Source: Verrucomicrobiota bacterium (GTDB taxonomy: Bacteria; Verrucomicrobiota; Verrucomicrobiia; Chthoniobacterales; JAFAMB01). Taken from it: a stretch of DNA of 6,543 nucleotides. Numbering within the stretch: position 1 is the first letter of the stretch; every line of letters begins with the position of its first letter. The notes under the pieces are model-generated. The model made no database searches. It was not told the DNA's origin and saw only the letters and a list, made by a program, of their open reading frames with translations. Below, piece by piece: positions 6,465-6,543 of the stretch. The stretch covers positions 1 to 6,543 of the forward strand of contig JAFAJU010000063.1 of NCBI GenBank assembly GCA_019236035.1. The letters are read 5' to 3'. A program made the position numbers and the translations under genes.

Positions 6465-6543
6465 TTAGTGGGGGGCCGGAGCACTCCCGAAAGTGGCGGC
6501 ATAAACGAGCGCACCAATGATACCGCCGATGACTGGTCCGACA
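6465..6543 (-). CDS. glpF: Glycerol uptake facilitator (aquaglyceroporin), C-terminal end only
   Basis: Only the last 25 codons and a TAA stop are in the window; the gene continues past the right edge. The readable end, VGPVIGGIIGALVYAA, is the last membrane helix of MIP-family channels, which normally carries a G-P-x-x-G-x-x-x-G-A pattern just before a short cytoplasmic tail (here TFGSAPAPH). The channel lets glycerol diffuse across the inner membrane. Position directly before glpK in the same direction, as in many glpFK operons, supports glycerol rather than water as the substrate. The half-helix NPA motifs that define the family lie outside the window, so the call leans on this helix and on context. 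Confidence 0.8.
   Translation of the reverse strand, partial: VGPVIGGIIGALVYAATFGSAPAPH

Noticed and set aside
1..6543. CRISPR array, tRNA, riboswitch or defence system
   Set aside because: No regularly spaced repeats, cloverleaf-like sequence or recognisable aptamer was found, and all coding space is taken up by the six genes described.

Overview
The window reads as a stretch of ordinary bacterial chromosome with a moderately high G+C content. All six genes lie on the minus strand, so transcription runs from the right end to the left. The organism cannot be fixed from the sequence alone. The protein style and the GC-rich intergenic repeats, which carry GTAG motifs, recall environmental Gram-negatives, and my tentative guess is Verrucomicrobiota of the Opitutales type. 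That is an impression, not a search result.

Right half (3365-6543): a glycerol-use operon in the order glpF-glpK-glpD. Only the last 25 codons of glpF, the glycerol channel, are inside the window. Complete glpK (glycerol kinase) and complete glpD (FAD-dependent glycerol-3-phosphate dehydrogenase) follow with gaps of 36 and 13 bases. Together they take glycerol in, phosphorylate it and oxidise it to dihydroxyacetone phosphate. The promoter of the operon is outside the window.

Middle (2288-3370): a solo nucleotidyltransferase-fold protein of unknown substrate, flanked by two related GC-rich repeat elements. The elements resemble REP sequences (GTAG heads next to imperfect palindromes). One lies between glpD and the nucleotidyltransferase gene, the other between that gene and the glycoside hydrolase gene. 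In each case the GTAG head provides the TAG stop codon of the gene upstream of it. This is the most unusual structure in the window.

Left part (1-2287): a complete GH127 glycoside hydrolase, probably a cytoplasmic beta-L-arabinofuranosidase with all catalytic and zinc-site residues present. It is followed 23 bases later by the N-terminal part of a MalG-type sugar ABC transporter permease that runs off the window. These two probably belong to a locus that imports and breaks down plant-derived arabinofuranosides.

There is no stretch over 300 bases without a gene. I see no tRNA, rRNA, CRISPR array, transposase or phage gene, and no convincing new multi-gene system.
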